DNA from: Neolewinella marina
GTDB lineage: Bacteria > Bacteroidota > Bacteroidia > Chitinophagales > Saprospiraceae
Reading direction: 5' to 3'
Assembly (NCBI RefSeq): GCF_002631205.1
Contig: NZ_PDLO01000001.1
Span: 310,001 to 374,000 of the forward strand
DNA length: 64,000 nt
Within the stretch, counting starts at the first letter, position 1; each line of letters starts with the position of its first letter. The position numbers and the translations under genes are program-made. The notes beneath the pieces are model-generated. The model was not told the DNA's origin and ran no database searches. It saw only the letters and a list, made by a program, of their open reading frames with translations. Of this stretch, positions 53,668 to 62,135 are shown piece after piece.

Positions 53668-54241
53668 GGCGGCGGTAGTCTTCCGGAGTGTCGATATCAA
53701 ACATGGCAAAGGGAGGGGTCAGGCGCAGGGTACCCGTCTCGGCGGCATTCAGCAACCGCCCGGCACCCGCGTCCCCGCCCAATTGTTCTAGTGCAGCAAA
53801 GGAGGCGGCGGGAAAGATGGCGGGCACCCCGGCGTGGTCCCCGTAGTCGGTCGCAACCGCCCCGGGATGGTCCTTGGCCGTCAACAACAGCAAAGATAAA
53901 AAGGAGGTGTTGACCGCCGGCTGGTCGGCCAGCATGACGAGCAGGTGGGTGAAGGGTATGGTTTCCTCGGTCAATATGTGACGCGCCGCCGCCCGGATGC
54001 TGGACCCTAATCCTTCAGGATAATCCGCATTGTATATAAGGTTAACGTTCAACCCTTCCAACTCCTTTTCCAGCAGCTCTTTGTTGGCCCCCAGTACCAC
54101 GTAGGTGTACGATTCGGGGCAGGCCACCGCTTGCCGGACCGTGTGCGCCAGCAGGGTGGTCTGCCCCCAGGGCAGCAGTTGCTTGATGCTACCCATACGA
54201 CGGCCCTCACCGGCCGCAAGAATGACGATGGCGGTCAGCAT
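53651..54241 (-). CDS. MocA-like molybdenum cofactor nucleotidyltransferase
   Basis: 196 residues. The N-terminal signature ILAAGEGRRMGSIKQLLPWG is that of the NTP_transferase_3 family including MocA (molybdopterin cytidylyltransferase) and MobA. VMLADQPAVNTSFL provides the metal-binding Asp, and FDIDTPEDYRR ends it. Pairing with an XdhC-like gene supports a MocA role for a xanthine dehydrogenase-family enzyme encoded elsewhere. Starts 1 base after the upstream lipoprotein stop. Confidence 0.88.
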   Translation of the reverse strand: MLTAIVILAAGEGRRMGSIKQLLPWGQTTLLAHTVRQAVACPESYTYVVLGANKELLEKELEGLNVNLIYNADYPEGLGSSIRAAARHILTEETIPFTHLLVMLADQPAVNTSFLSLLLLTAKDHPGAVATDYGDHAGVPAIFPAASFAALEQLGGDAGAGRLLNAAETGTLRLTPPFAMFDIDTPEDYRRHEGNS

Positions 54242-54242
54242 A

Positions 54243-54800
54243 TCAGCGGTGACGGAGGATGATCTCCGAGACGGTGGACTCAGAGGGAATTGTATCGGCT
54301 TCGTTGCCCGTGGAGTAGGTCAGCCGGTAATGAATCCAGCCGTCCCCGCGCAGCAGGGGCTGCCCCTCCGGGTCTTTGACCACTTTCGTGGCCCCGGTGC
54401 GTTGGCGGATTTCGTCGAAGCTGTTGCTCACCCTCAGTCCGGCTCGGGTGGCTACATCGGGGGAAACGACGTGAATGGAAGAAATCGTCCGGTTAGGTCG
54501 GTCGACCAACACGTAAGCCAGGGTATCCTCGCGTTCTCCCATCAGCCAGTACCGGTCGAAGGTGGTTTCCTGAACGGACACTTCGCCCGCCGGTGCCAGG
54601 GCATCGGTGGCGGGCAAGGGCATACCCGGATAGAGGTCCAGGAAACTGCTGTCGCCCATCTCGTAGGGGTCGTCGGCGTCGACGTCATAGATGGCGGTAT
54701 TGCCGGCGTTGGGGTGTTCTACGGGGCGGGTTTCCGGAGTGTGGGGCGGCCCGTCGGAACAGGAAGCCAACATTAAGCCGGCGAGGGTGTATTTCAGCAT
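54243..54800 (-). CDS. Lipoprotein of unknown function
   Basis: 185 residues, lipobox LASC with Cys at about residue 14. The mature protein has a Pro/Asp-rich N-terminus and a beta-rich domain (60-185: FDRYWLMGEREDTLAYVLVD, ISSIHVVSPDVATRAGLRVS) not recognised as a family. The latter resembles small periplasmic domains that begin with 'DPYEMGDSSFLDLYPGMPL'. First of three tightly packed genes (lipoprotein-mocA-xdhC). Confidence 0.75.
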   Translation of the reverse strand: MLKYTLAGLMLASCSDGPPHTPETRPVEHPNAGNTAIYDVDADDPYEMGDSSFLDLYPGMPLPATDALAPAGEVSVQETTFDRYWLMGEREDTLAYVLVDRPNRTISSIHVVSPDVATRAGLRVSNSFDEIRQRTGATKVVKDPEGQPLLRGDGWIHYRLTYSTGNEADTIPSESTVSEIILRHR

Positions 54801-54853
54801 ATTGTATCCTTGAAGTTACCACAACTACCGGTCATACTGCCTTATAGTGCCGG

Positions 54854-55735
54854 ATGTTTACCCCAATTAGCCCGCCTATGGCCCGTTTGAAGCGCGTACC
54901 CTACGTCGACATAGCCCTCATTGTCCTGGGGGTATTCCTGGCCGCCTTTGGCCTGGAAGGATTTTTGCTGCCCAATGAATTCATCGACGGTGGGGTGACG
55001 GGCATCTGTCTGCTGGTATCCCAGACGACCGGCATACCGCTGGCCTTCCTGCTTGTCCTGATCAACCTGCCCTTCCTCTATCTGGCCCGGCAGGTGATCG
55101 GCCGCAAGTTCGCCATCAAGACGGCCCTGGCTATTCTCTTGCTGGCCCTGGTGGTCTACTTCGTCCACTTCCCGGAACTGACGCACGACACCTTGCTGGT
55201 TTCGGTCTTCGGCGGTTTCTTTCTCGGCACGGGCATCGGCCTTTCGATGCGGGGGGGCAGCGTGCTGGACGGCACGGAAGTACTGGCCATTTACCTGAGC
55301 CGCCGCATTGGCGCCAAGGTGAGCGACTGGGTAATCCTGATCAACGTCCTCATCTTCCTCACCGCCGCGGCCCTGCTGTCGGTTGAGCAGGCCCTGTACA
55401 GTGTGCTGACCTACTTCGTGGCCTCCAAGGCGCTGGACTTCATCATCGACGGGGTGGAAGAGTATACGGGCATCTTCATCATCAGTCCGGAGAACGACGC
55501 GATCCGTCACGCCCTCCTTGAGAAAATCGGCTGCGGGGTGACCCAGCTGCGCGGCCAGGGCGGCTACGGATTGCCGGAGGGCGCCCCGGACCGACAGATT
55601 CTCTACGTGGTGGTCACCCGTCTGGAGATCTACCGCTTGCTGAAGGTGGTGCGCAACATCGACGACCAGGCCTTCATCACCATGAACAGCATCAACGACG
55701 TACACGGCGGCATGGTCAAGCGGCGCAAGATCTGA
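54854..55735 (+). CDS. YitT family membrane protein
   Basis: 293 residues. Five or six transmembrane segments in residues about 18-185 (ALIVLGVFLAAFGLEGFLLP; GVTGICLLVSQTTGIPLAF) are followed by a cytoplasmic DUF2179 domain (about 195-290: GVTQLRGQGGYGLPEGAPDR, FITMNSINDVHGGMVKRRK). Function of the family is not established. An alternative ATG at 54878 would give a shorter N-terminus. Its stop is 3 bases from that of the convergent GH67 gene, with no terminator between them. Confidence 0.93.
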   Translation: MFTPISPPMARLKRVPYVDIALIVLGVFLAAFGLEGFLLPNEFIDGGVTGICLLVSQTTGIPLAFLLVLINLPFLYLARQVIGRKFAIKTALAILLLALVVYFVHFPELTHDTLLVSVFGGFFLGTGIGLSMRGGSVLDGTEVLAIYLSRRIGAKVSDWVILINVLIFLTAAALLSVEQALYSVLTYFVASKALDFIIDGVEEYTGIFIISPENDAIRHALLEKIGCGVTQLRGQGGYGLPEGAPDRQILYVVVTRLEIYRLLKVVRNIDDQAFITMNSINDVHGGMVKRRKI

Positions 55736-55738
55736 TCA

Positions 55739-57841
55739 CTACCGCGGCCGGATGCCCGGGGCGTAGGGGTAGTCCAGCGACTGGTAATGCTCCACGTCGT
55801 GGGGCGGGGCTTCTACCCCCTCAGGGAAGGGCCGCCGCGAATGGGTCTGGAAATACGCCAGGCAGGCATTTTTCCACCACTCGGCTTCCCGTTGCTGGAT
55901 GGTGAGGTACTGGCTCACCTCCCGGTGACGTTCGGCGTCGACCTGTCCCTCCAGGGAGGCCCATTCAGCGGCCAGCCACTCCGTACCCTCCACGCCGGCC
56001 TGGTAACGTAGGCAGAGTTCTTCCCAGAGGGTCTTGCCGTTGTCCATCCGCCAGTCCCACGGCAGGTGGTGGAACCAGAGCAGGTATTCCGGGGGACAGG
56101 TGCGGGGGTCGGCGAACTTTTCCCTTACTGCGGGAGCGTACTGGGCCACGGCATTGCTGCCCGTAAGGGTGCGGTCGAAGCCGATGCCGGCGCTGTCGGC
56201 CCGGTGGTAGTAGGCGGGGTTCCATTCCGGCCGCGACAGCTCGTCGACCCAGGGGCCCGGTCCGTAGTGGTGGCCGGTGGCCATCAGGTGGTGGAGGCCC
56301 AGCGGGGTCATGTAGTTGACGCAGATTTCCCAGGAGTCCACCAGCATCCGGGAGATGGTCTTCCTTACCGCTTCGTCGGCGCCGTAGGTCAGGGCCGCCC
56401 ACTCGTCATAGATGGCAGTGGGATCCAGGGCGGGCTCCCAGGCCAGCCGTCCGAAGGCGTACCAGTCGGCCTGTCCGAAGGGGTGGCCAGTCCAGTTGCG
56501 GGCCGTTCCCACATTGCTCACGCCAGCCAGTCCGGTTACGGTCGAGGCCACGGTGGTACCCGCCCCGCCCTGGTGGGTATCGGCCTGCAGCACCTCCGCA
56601 AAGAGGGGGGCCAGCCCCACCAGGTGGGTGCCCTGTCCGAGGTATTCCTTGGTAATCTGCAGTTCCAGCAGCAGGGGCGTCTCCGGAGTGGCACCGAAGA
56701 GGGGACTGAAGGGTTCGCGGGGTTGAAAGTCGATGGGGCCATTCTTCACCTGGACAACCACGTTGTCGCGGAACTGCCCGTCCAGGGGGACGAACTCTTC
56801 GTAGGCCTGGGCGGCCCGGTCCGCTTCCGGATCACTGTTGTAGACGAAAGCCCGCCACATCACGATGCCCCCGTAGGGAGCCAGGGCATCGGCCAGCAGG
56901 TTAGCCCCCTGGGCGTGACTGCGGCCGTATTCCCGTGGACCGGGTTGCCCTTCGCTATTGGCCTTGACGACGAAGCCGCCGAAGTCCGGGATACGTGAGT
57001 AGATCGCTTTGGCCTTGGCGGCCCACCACTCCTTCACCTCCGGATCCAGGGGGTCGGCGGTGGACAATCCTCCGAGTTCCATGGGGGCGCTGAAGCGGGC
57101 GGTCAGGTAGATTTTAACACCGTAGGGTCGGAAAACGTCCGCCAGGGCGGCCGCCTTCTCCAGGTAATCGTCGCGGAAGATGAGGGCGTTGGCGTTGACG
57201 TTGGTTACCACGCTGCCGTTGATGCCCACGGAGGCGCAGGCCCGGGCGTAGTCCGTGTACCGGGGGTCCAGTACGTCAGGCAGCGTATGCCAGTTGAAGA
57301 TGGAGAAGCCGGCGTACCCCCGCTCCACGGTGCCGTCGAGATTGTCCCAATGGTTCAGGATACGGATGTCCTTGGCGGGCACCTCCTCCACGTCCAATCC
57401 CCGCAGTGACTCCCCCATCTGCAGCATCCGCAGCAGGTGGAAGGTACCGTAGAGAAATCCCCGGTCGTCGCTCGCGGCCAGTTCCAGCCGGTTCCCCTGC
57501 TGCCGCAGGCGGTACCCTTCCGGACCGATTTCGCCGGCGGCAAGACGTCGCAGGGCCAGGCCACTACCCTTTCCGGGGGCTCCAGCAGCGGGTGCCAGGT
57601 GAATCCCCAAAAGCCCGCGCAATCCATTGCGTAACTCCCGCAAAGAAACGGCCATCATTTCGCGGGTGGTATCCACGTTGGTGCCGACGTGAAGTTGGCC
57701 GAGTTGTTGTTGGTAGGCGGTCCGCAGGTCAGCGTCCTGGATAAGGTCGTAGCGGAGCCAGAGGCGGTAGCCGTCCTCGGCGCGCAGGGCGGCGGTGGAC
57801 AGTCCGAGGCAACATAAAAGGGCAAGGAGGCGCGTCATCAT
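55739..57841 (-). CDS. GH67 alpha-glucuronidase
   Basis: 700 residues with a signal peptide (LLALLCCLGLSTAALRA). GH67 features: an N-terminal beta domain, then the barrel (ILNHWDNLDGTVERGYAGFS, YARACASVGINGSVVTNVNA, FGGFVVKANSEGQPGPREYG) and the C-terminal helical domain (LTYGADEAV, PPEYLLWFHHLPWDWRM). It removes 4-O-methyl-glucuronic acid from xylo-oligosaccharides. No other xylan genes are near. Its promoter-like TACCTTAG (57860-57867) lies within an inverted repeat that also covers the start codon. Confidence 0.94.
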   Translation of the reverse strand: MMTRLLALLCCLGLSTAALRAEDGYRLWLRYDLIQDADLRTAYQQQLGQLHVGTNVDTTREMMAVSLRELRNGLRGLLGIHLAPAAGAPGKGSGLALRRLAAGEIGPEGYRLRQQGNRLELAASDDRGFLYGTFHLLRMLQMGESLRGLDVEEVPAKDIRILNHWDNLDGTVERGYAGFSIFNWHTLPDVLDPRYTDYARACASVGINGSVVTNVNANALIFRDDYLEKAAALADVFRPYGVKIYLTARFSAPMELGGLSTADPLDPEVKEWWAAKAKAIYSRIPDFGGFVVKANSEGQPGPREYGRSHAQGANLLADALAPYGGIVMWRAFVYNSDPEADRAAQAYEEFVPLDGQFRDNVVVQVKNGPIDFQPREPFSPLFGATPETPLLLELQITKEYLGQGTHLVGLAPLFAEVLQADTHQGGAGTTVASTVTGLAGVSNVGTARNWTGHPFGQADWYAFGRLAWEPALDPTAIYDEWAALTYGADEAVRKTISRMLVDSWEICVNYMTPLGLHHLMATGHHYGPGPWVDELSRPEWNPAYYHRADSAGIGFDRTLTGSNAVAQYAPAVREKFADPRTCPPEYLLWFHHLPWDWRMDNGKTLWEELCLRYQAGVEGTEWLAAEWASLEGQVDAERHREVSQYLTIQQREAEWWKNACLAYFQTHSRRPFPEGVEAPPHDVEHYQSLDYPYAPGIRPR

Positions 57842-57883
57842 TCGTTCGGTTGGAGTTGCCTAAGGTACCCCAACCGAACGAAT
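57840..57883 (-). promoter_or_regulatory. 14-bp inverted repeat enclosing the GH67 promoter and start codon
   Basis: ATTCGTTCGGTTGG (57840-57853) and CCAACCGAACGAAT (57870-57883) are perfect complements. The 16-base interval contains TACCTTAG on the minus strand. The inner arm includes two bases of the GH67 start codon; the outer arm begins 8 bases past the stop of the peroxidase gene. It could be a terminator or operator, or a hairpin that masks GH67 translation on read-through mRNA only. Confidence 0.7.
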
Positions 57884-57890
57884 TGGCGTG

Positions 57891-59231
57891 CTAGTAGCAG
57901 TCCAGGTCCTTCCGCGACCGGTCGTCGTTGTTGGGGAAGCACTGCCCGGAGGGCAGGCTCAGCGGGGCGTAGCGCTCGAGGTTGGGATCGTACAATCCAT
58001 CGCGTACGAAGGCCGCCAGCTGGTCAATTTCTTCCTCCGTCAGGCCAAGGGGCTGAAATTCATCGGAGAGACTGCCGGCGGGTACCCGGGCATTCTGTGG
58101 TTCTGCCCGGTTTTTGTAGGCGATTACGTCACGGACGGTCCGGAAGCTGGAACCGTGTCCGTAAAAGGGAGAAGATTTCAGGTTATAGAGCTGTGGGACC
58201 TTGAAGCGGTAATTGTCGTCCGCCTTTCCGGTAAAGCCGCCGCGGCCCAGGTTCTCCGCGTTGTCCACCCTGGTTCCAATGGTCGGTTCCTCGCAGTCCA
58301 CCAGATCGTCCATTCCCAGTGCGTGGAAGGTATTGCTGCTCAGGGCGGGTCCCGTATGGCAGGATACACAACCGGCTTTGCCGAGGAACAGGATGGCTCC
58401 CTGCAGCGCATCCGGATTGAGGGCTTCCTCCTCACCCCTCAGGTAGCGTTGCCAGGGGGCCTGATCGGCCACGAGGGTTCGCTCGTACGCGGCGATGGCC
58501 AGACCGGCATATTCCGGAGTGAACAGTTTTGTGTCCTCAATGCCCGGGAAGGCCGCCTGGAACAGGTCACGGTACCCCAATTCCTCGGCGTGGCGCGCGT
58601 CCAGGGCCATCCGGTGGACGGTCAGTCCGGCGATGGCCTGGGTTTCGAGTCCTTCATATCCCAGGGTGTTTGTTTCCTTGGGAGTGCCGGGCGTCCAGCG
58701 GTCTTCCGTACCGGCGTTCACTCCGGTGGCTCCGAACTGTCCATTCCAGAGCATCACCTCTTGGTAGGCGGTGTTGAGGGCCGAAGGAGAACGGATGGGT
58801 TGCACGTCAAAGTCGGCGAAGGGAACCGCTTCGTGGGGGCGCCGCCCCTCTCCGTTGACCCCGAAGCCGAGGCCTCCGTCGCCAATGCCCTGGAAGCGGC
58901 CGGCCTGAAAGCCCGCCCCCGCAAAGTGACAGGAGGCACAGCTGAAGGTGCCGATACCCTCTTCCGTCTTGCCGTTGGTGGCGATGGCCGTTTCGTGGAA
59001 GAGCAGTTGTCCCAGCGCGACCTTGGCGGGCGAAAGGGGGTTGCGCGGATCCTGCGGCAGCGCCTCCAGGTCGTCGGCGGCGGGCAACCGGAAAGCGTCG
59101 GGTCCGCCGTGCTCATTCAGCAACACATCCAGCGCTGCTGCCGGGGCTACTATCGGGTCGGAATCGGCTTGACAAGAGAAAAAAAGCAGGTGCAAGGAAA
59201 CGCCAAGGGCGAGGGAACGTAAGGTCATCAC
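57891..59231 (-). CDS. Di-haem cytochrome c peroxidase (MauG/CcpA family)
   Basis: 446 residues. Two c-type haem sites, CASCH in GTFSCASCHFAGAGF and CVSCH in KAGCVSCHTGPALS. The N-terminus resembles a lipoprotein signal (LLFFSC, Cys 20). Other family segments are RSPSALNTAYQEVMLWNGQF, YERTLVADQAP and PQLYNLKSSPFYGHGSSFRT. It reduces hydrogen peroxide or oxidises a protein substrate in the periplasm; the substrate is not evident. It is a candidate for co-transcription with GH67 (49-base gap with the inverted repeat). Confidence 0.93.
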   Translation of the reverse strand: MMTLRSLALGVSLHLLFFSCQADSDPIVAPAAALDVLLNEHGGPDAFRLPAADDLEALPQDPRNPLSPAKVALGQLLFHETAIATNGKTEEGIGTFSCASCHFAGAGFQAGRFQGIGDGGLGFGVNGEGRRPHEAVPFADFDVQPIRSPSALNTAYQEVMLWNGQFGATGVNAGTEDRWTPGTPKETNTLGYEGLETQAIAGLTVHRMALDARHAEELGYRDLFQAAFPGIEDTKLFTPEYAGLAIAAYERTLVADQAPWQRYLRGEEEALNPDALQGAILFLGKAGCVSCHTGPALSSNTFHALGMDDLVDCEEPTIGTRVDNAENLGRGGFTGKADDNYRFKVPQLYNLKSSPFYGHGSSFRTVRDVIAYKNRAEPQNARVPAGSLSDEFQPLGLTEEEIDQLAAFVRDGLYDPNLERYAPLSLPSGQCFPNNDDRSRKDLDCY

Positions 59232-59307
59232 AAAGGTTTACTGAAGGGTCAATATTAACAACCCCGGAACCATTGACGAAATTCCTATATGTAACCTCCT
59301 TAACAGT

Positions 59308-60174
59308 CTATTTCGGCTTGTGGGAGCTCACGTAGCTGAAAACCTGGCGCACCACCCTACGTTTGATCTCCCGTTGCCGGCTGCGGTCCAGGCTCTTGAG
59401 GCGGAACTGGAACTTGAGTTCCATATAGTCTTTCTTGACCTCGACGATTTTAAGCAGGTAGGATTCCTCCTCGATCACTTCGGCGTACTCGGCGATACTT
59501 TCAGTGAGCTCTTTTTCCAGCACGTCAACGTTCTGGATGGCCCGGATGTCCATTTCGAAGTCGATGCTCAGCAGCCGTACGTCGCGGCGCGTATAGTTGA
59601 TAATCTCATTGGAGTAGACCTTGCCGTTGGGCAGGATAACCACGTCGTCGTTGTCGTTCATCAGTTTGACCTTCAGCAAGCCGATATCCGCCACCCGCCC
59701 CCGGTAGGTATAGAACCTGACGTAGTCGCCGACTTCGAAGACGTCGGTAAAACTATAGTAGATGCCCACGATGAGGTCGTTGACGAAGTCCTTGCTGACG
59801 ATGGCGATGGCCGCCGCCACGATACTCAGGGAGGTGAACAGGGTGCGGAAGTCGATCCCGATCAAACTGAATATCGTGAAGATGACCACTCCGCCGATGA
59901 GCAGCTTGCGGATGTTCTCCACCCCGTAAATGAAGTTCTTGGCGCCGCGCCGTTTGGCGTAGTTCTGTTGCTGGTACAGCCACTTGATGAAGCGGGTCAC
60001 CACGTTCAGCACCGCGATGGTCATCACGAAGTACAGCAGCACCCGCCAGAACTCGGGGCGCCCCTCCAGCCAGCGCAGGTCCTCATCGAACTGGATGAGG
60101 TAAATCCCGCCGATCAGAATGCTGAGTTCGAAAAACAGAAACAGGAGGGTGCCGGCCAGACTGCGATCCTTCAT
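59308..60174 (-). CDS. MscS family mechanosensitive channel
   Basis: 288 residues. Two or three transmembrane segments in the first 100 residues, a pore-lining helix about 100-135, then the MscS beta domain (DVFEVGDYVRFYTYRGRVAD, VVILPNGKVYSNEIINYTRR) and an alpha/beta C-terminus. It relieves osmotic downshock. A TACTTTTG promoter (60237-60244) and a GC-rich leader hairpin (60195-60224) precede it. Confidence 0.93.
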   Translation of the reverse strand: MKDRSLAGTLLFLFFELSILIGGIYLIQFDEDLRWLEGRPEFWRVLLYFVMTIAVLNVVTRFIKWLYQQQNYAKRRGAKNFIYGVENIRKLLIGGVVIFTIFSLIGIDFRTLFTSLSIVAAAIAIVSKDFVNDLIVGIYYSFTDVFEVGDYVRFYTYRGRVADIGLLKVKLMNDNDDVVILPNGKVYSNEIINYTRRDVRLLSIDFEMDIRAIQNVDVLEKELTESIAEYAEVIEEESYLLKIVEVKKDYMELKFQFRLKSLDRSRQREIKRRVVRQVFSYVSSHKPK

Positions 60175-60194
60175 GCGGAAGAGGGTTGGTGGTT

Positions 60195-60224
60195 CCGGGG
60201 GGATGGCTTGTGCCCTCCCCCCGG
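60195..60224 (-). promoter_or_regulatory. 5' leader hairpin of the mscS gene
   Basis: CCGGGGGGATGGC (60195-60207) and GCCCTCCCCCCGG (60212-60224) pair almost fully around a TTGT loop, between the promoter box and the start codon. No U-tract follows, so mRNA stability or translation control is more likely than termination. Confidence 0.45.
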
Positions 60225-60236
60225 TCCATGAGGTCG

Positions 60237-60244
60237 CAAAAGTA
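60237..60244 (-). promoter_or_regulatory. -7 promoter box for mscS
   Basis: TACTTTTG on the minus strand, an exact TAnnTTTG match followed by CGAC, 62 bases upstream of the start. Confidence 0.6.
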
Positions 60245-60294
60245 GTCGCCCTACAGGGATATCCTACCCTGCGGCCCGAAACAAAAACGCTGGT

Positions 60295-61947
60295 TTACCG
60301 CCATTCCTTGTAGGCGTTGATGAGCCCGTTGGTGGAGCTGTCGTGGCTATTTACCGGGCCGTCTTCCTTCAGTTCGGGAAGGATGGCCTTGGCCAGTTGC
60401 TTGCCCAGCTCCACCCCCCACTGGTCGAAGCTGTAGATGTTCCAGATCACGCCCTGGACGAAGATCTTGTGCTCGTAGAGGGCGATCAATTGTCCGAGGG
60501 TGTAGGGGTTGATCTCCTTAACCAGGATGCTGTTCGTGGGCTGGTTGCCATCGAAGACCTTGAAGGGCACGAGGCGGGCGATCTCTTCGTCCGACTTTCC
60601 GTCGGCCCGCAGCTCCGCTTCCACTTCCGCGGCGCTCTTGCCGTTCATCAGGGCTTCGGTCTGGGCGAAGAAGTTGCTCAGCAGAATGGCGTGGTGGTCG
60701 CCCAGGGGATTGTGGGATACCGCGGGGGCAATGAAGTCGCAGGGAATGAGCCGCGTGCCCTGGTGGATGAGCTGGTAGAAGGCGTGCTGTCCGTTGGTGC
60801 CGGGCTCACCCCAGATGATGGGCCCGGTGTTGTAGTCCTCGATGGGGTTGCCGTCGCGGTCGACACTCTTACCGTTGCTCTCCATATTACCCTGCTGGAA
60901 GTAGGCCGGAAAGCGGTGGAGGTACTGATCGTAGGGCAGGATGGCCTCGGTTTCCGCATCCCAGAAGTTGGTGTACCAAATCCCAATTAGGGCCAACTTG
61001 GCCGGGAGGTTTTCCTCCAGGGGGGCGTGACGGAAGTGCTCGTCCATCGCGTGGAGGCCGTCCAGCAGCCGCTCGAAGTTGTCGAAGCCCACGGTGAGGG
61101 CGATGCTCATGCCGATGCTGCTCGAGAGGCTGTACCTCCCCCCTACCCAGTCCCAGAAGCCGAACATATTGGCTTCGTCGATGCCGAACTCCCGCACCCC
61201 CTCCGCATTGGTGCTCAGGGCCACGAAATGCTTGGCTACGTCCTCCTGCTTGCCGCCATTGTCGAGGAACCACTGCCGCGCGCTGCGGGCGTTGGTCATG
61301 GTTTCCTGGGTAGTAAAGGTTTTGGAGGCCACCAGGAAGAGGGTGGTTTCCGGGTCCACCTGCTTGAGGACCTCGGAGAGGTGGGTGCCGTCGATATTAG
61401 AGACGAAGTAGACTTCCCGCCCCTCGATCCAGTAGGGTTTGAGGGCTTCGGTGACCATCACCGGCCCCAGGTCCGACCCTCCGATACCGATGTTGACCAC
61501 GGTGGTCAGGGGATTGCCGGAGTAGCCGAGGTGCTCGCCACGGTGGATGCGGCCGGCGAAGGCCTTCATGCGCTGCAGTACCTCGTTCACCTGGGGCATG
61601 ACGTCCTCCCCATCGACCAGGATGGCCCGCTGATCGCGGTTGCGCAGGGCTACGTGCAGCACGGCCCGCTCCTCCGTCCCGTTGATGACCTCCCCGGTAA
61701 ACATCTTTTCGGTGGCTTCCTTCACCCCGCATTCTTCGGCCAGCCGCAGCAGCAGGTCCAGGGTTTCCCGGGTGATGATGTTCTTGGAGTAGTCCACCAG
61801 AATATCCTCCACCCGCTGGCTGAATTGCTGGAAACGGTCCGGATCCTGGGCGAAGAGGTCCTTCATGTGCCGCTGCTGCATTTCGTGGGCGTGCATCTCG
61901 AGTTCTTTCCAACTGAGGGTTGCGGTGGGGTTGAGGGTACTGAGCAT
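60295..61947 (-). CDS. pgi: Glucose-6-phosphate isomerase
   Basis: 550 residues from the ATG at 61945-61947 (the open frame extends to 62085 without family sequence). [15 protein letters not shown], the SIS signature, [32 protein letters not shown] and the C-terminal [15 protein letters not shown] are all present. It interconverts glucose-6-phosphate and fructose-6-phosphate. TATCTATG about 25 bases upstream may be its -7 box. Confidence 0.97.
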   Translation of the reverse strand: MLSTLNPTATLSWKELEMHAHEMQQRHMKDLFAQDPDRFQQFSQRVEDILVDYSKNIITRETLDLLLRLAEECGVKEATEKMFTGEVINGTEERAVLHVALRNRDQRAILVDGEDVMPQVNEVLQRMKAFAGRIHRGEHLGYSGNPLTTVVNIGIGGSDLGPVMVTEALKPYWIEGREVYFVSNIDGTHLSEVLKQVDPETTLFLVASKTFTTQETMTNARSARQWFLDNGGKQEDVAKHFVALSTNAEGVREFGIDEANMFGFWDWVGGRYSLSSSIGMSIALTVGFDNFERLLDGLHAMDEHFRHAPLEENLPAKLALIGIWYTNFWDAETEAILPYDQYLHRFPAYFQQGNMESNGKSVDRDGNPIEDYNTGPIIWGEPGTNGQHAFYQLIHQGTRLIPCDFIAPAVSHNPLGDHHAILLSNFFAQTEALMNGKSAAEVEAELRADGKSDEEIARLVPFKVFDGNQPTNSILVKEINPYTLGQLIALYEHKIFVQGVIWNIYSFDQWGVELGKQLAKAILPELKEDGPVNSHDSSTNGLINAYKEWR

Positions 61948-62135
61948 GGCGAAGCTTGATTTTTGGTCCAGGCATAGATACGGCTTGCCCCCCGAATTGT
62001 GCGCCTGGAAACGAAAGAACCGGGCTGGGCCCCCAAACCGATCCCGAACATCGCACTTCGGACCCTGTTCTATGCATACCAACACAGTGCATTACCCCAA
62101 GCACGCTTTTTATTTTTTGACAAAAAACCTTCAAG

